Origin: Metaruminococcus_A sp964607135
GTDB lineage: Bacteria; Bacillota; Clostridia; Oscillospirales; Ruminococcaceae
NCBI GenBank assembly: GCA_964607135.1
Contig: CAZSIV010000005.1
Location: 26,013-90,012, forward strand
Length of the DNA stretch: 64,000 nt
Direction of reading: 5' to 3'
In this document: positions 63,811 to 64,000 of the stretch, piece by piece
How positions within the stretch are numbered: position 1 is the first letter of the stretch
Layout: each line of letters begins with the position of its first letter
Position numbers and translations under genes: made by a program
Notes under the pieces: model-generated
The model's input: only the letters and a program-made list of their open reading frames with translations
Told to the model about the DNA's origin: nothing
The model's database searches: none

Positions 63811-64000
63811 ATGTCGATCTGTTCGGATTTTCATGAAAAGATAAGAATGGAGGGCCCCTAGCTAAAAAAGCAGTAGGTTCCACGCAGCTTCTCCATGAGG
63901 ATTTCCGCCGAAGCTCGAAAAAAACTCCTGCTGTACTTGAGTGACAAGGTAGTGTCAAGAGTTTTTCGCAAATTAGTTTGCAGACTCTGGGAGAAAGAAG
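63811..64000 (-). other. Right-edge region, unresolved
   Basis: On the minus strand an open stretch ends 'RASAEILMEKLRGTYCFFS' and TAG at about 63860, reading from the edge. It could be the C-terminal tail of a gene truncated by the window or a remnant. Too little is visible to name it. Confidence 0.3.

Noticed and set aside
63755..63958. 67-codon minus-strand frame at the right edge
   Set aside because: Overlaps the cluster terminator and has no coding character; a different frame gives the possible gene tail noted for 63811-64000.

Overview
The window looks like a chromosome segment of a spore-forming, obligately anaerobic Clostridia member, most likely a gut Oscillospiraceae-type organism. 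The reasons are strong AGGAGG-type ribosome sites, a cotJABC spore-coat operon, ferredoxin-dependent aryl-pyruvate oxidation, several plant/mucin glycan hydrolases, and a GC-rich core broken by visibly AT-rich blocks. No taxon name can be assigned from the sequence alone.

Layout. 0-13 kb is core metabolism and repair: a DUF21/CNNM protein fragment, mutY, a K+/H+ antiporter, a flavin reductase, an rlmA-type methyltransferase, a sugar isomerase, a Cof-type HAD, a GH36 alpha-galactosidase, ung, cysK behind a promoter/operator, and galM. 13.0-20.3 kb is an AT-rich block: a tyrosine recombinase, a 265-bp segment bounded by inverted recombination sites, and a six-gene surface-glycan operon. 20.8-36 kb returns to core content: hemolysin III, a frameshifted kinase, a YbaK-type deacylase, a GH95/PfkB/GH51 cluster, a YgjP-type peptidase, an HD hydrolase, trmB, a frameshifted mgsA, a phosphoesterase/DUF4474 pair and an Fe-S aldo/keto reductase. 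36.5-49.3 kb is a 12.8-kb mobile element. 49.3-56 kb holds the rest of cotJABC, a CI-like repressor with a divergent operator region, small regulators, two tRNAs, a metallo-beta-lactamase-fold hydrolase and a decayed integrase. 56.6-63.8 kb is an arylacetate cluster: two phenylacetate-CoA ligases, a sodium symporter, iorAB and an ACT protein.

Two programmed DNA rearrangements stand out. (1) The spore-coat gene cotJC is split. Its first 63 codons lie at 49304-49492 and its remaining codons at 36095-36523, both on the minus strand. The 12.8 kb between them carries a large serine recombinase at its edge, and both junctions share the 7-bp sequence CGGTACC. Joining at that core rebuilds an uninterrupted 203-residue CotJC, as expected for a skin-like element excised during sporulation. 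The recombinase reading frame runs across the junction, so its C-terminus should differ between the integrated and excised states. (2) Upstream of the glycan operon, two sites with 11-bp arms and 6-bp asymmetric spacers lie in inverted orientation beside a tyrosine recombinase. They flank a good sigma-A-type promoter that currently points away from the operon. This is an ON/OFF invertible promoter, seen here in the apparent OFF state.

Other signals are four clusters of multi-hairpin intergenic repeats with compensatory stem changes, two single-base homopolymer frameshifts in otherwise intact genes, an autoregulatory repressor switch with three matching boxes, and a tRNA-Tyr-associated integrase relic.
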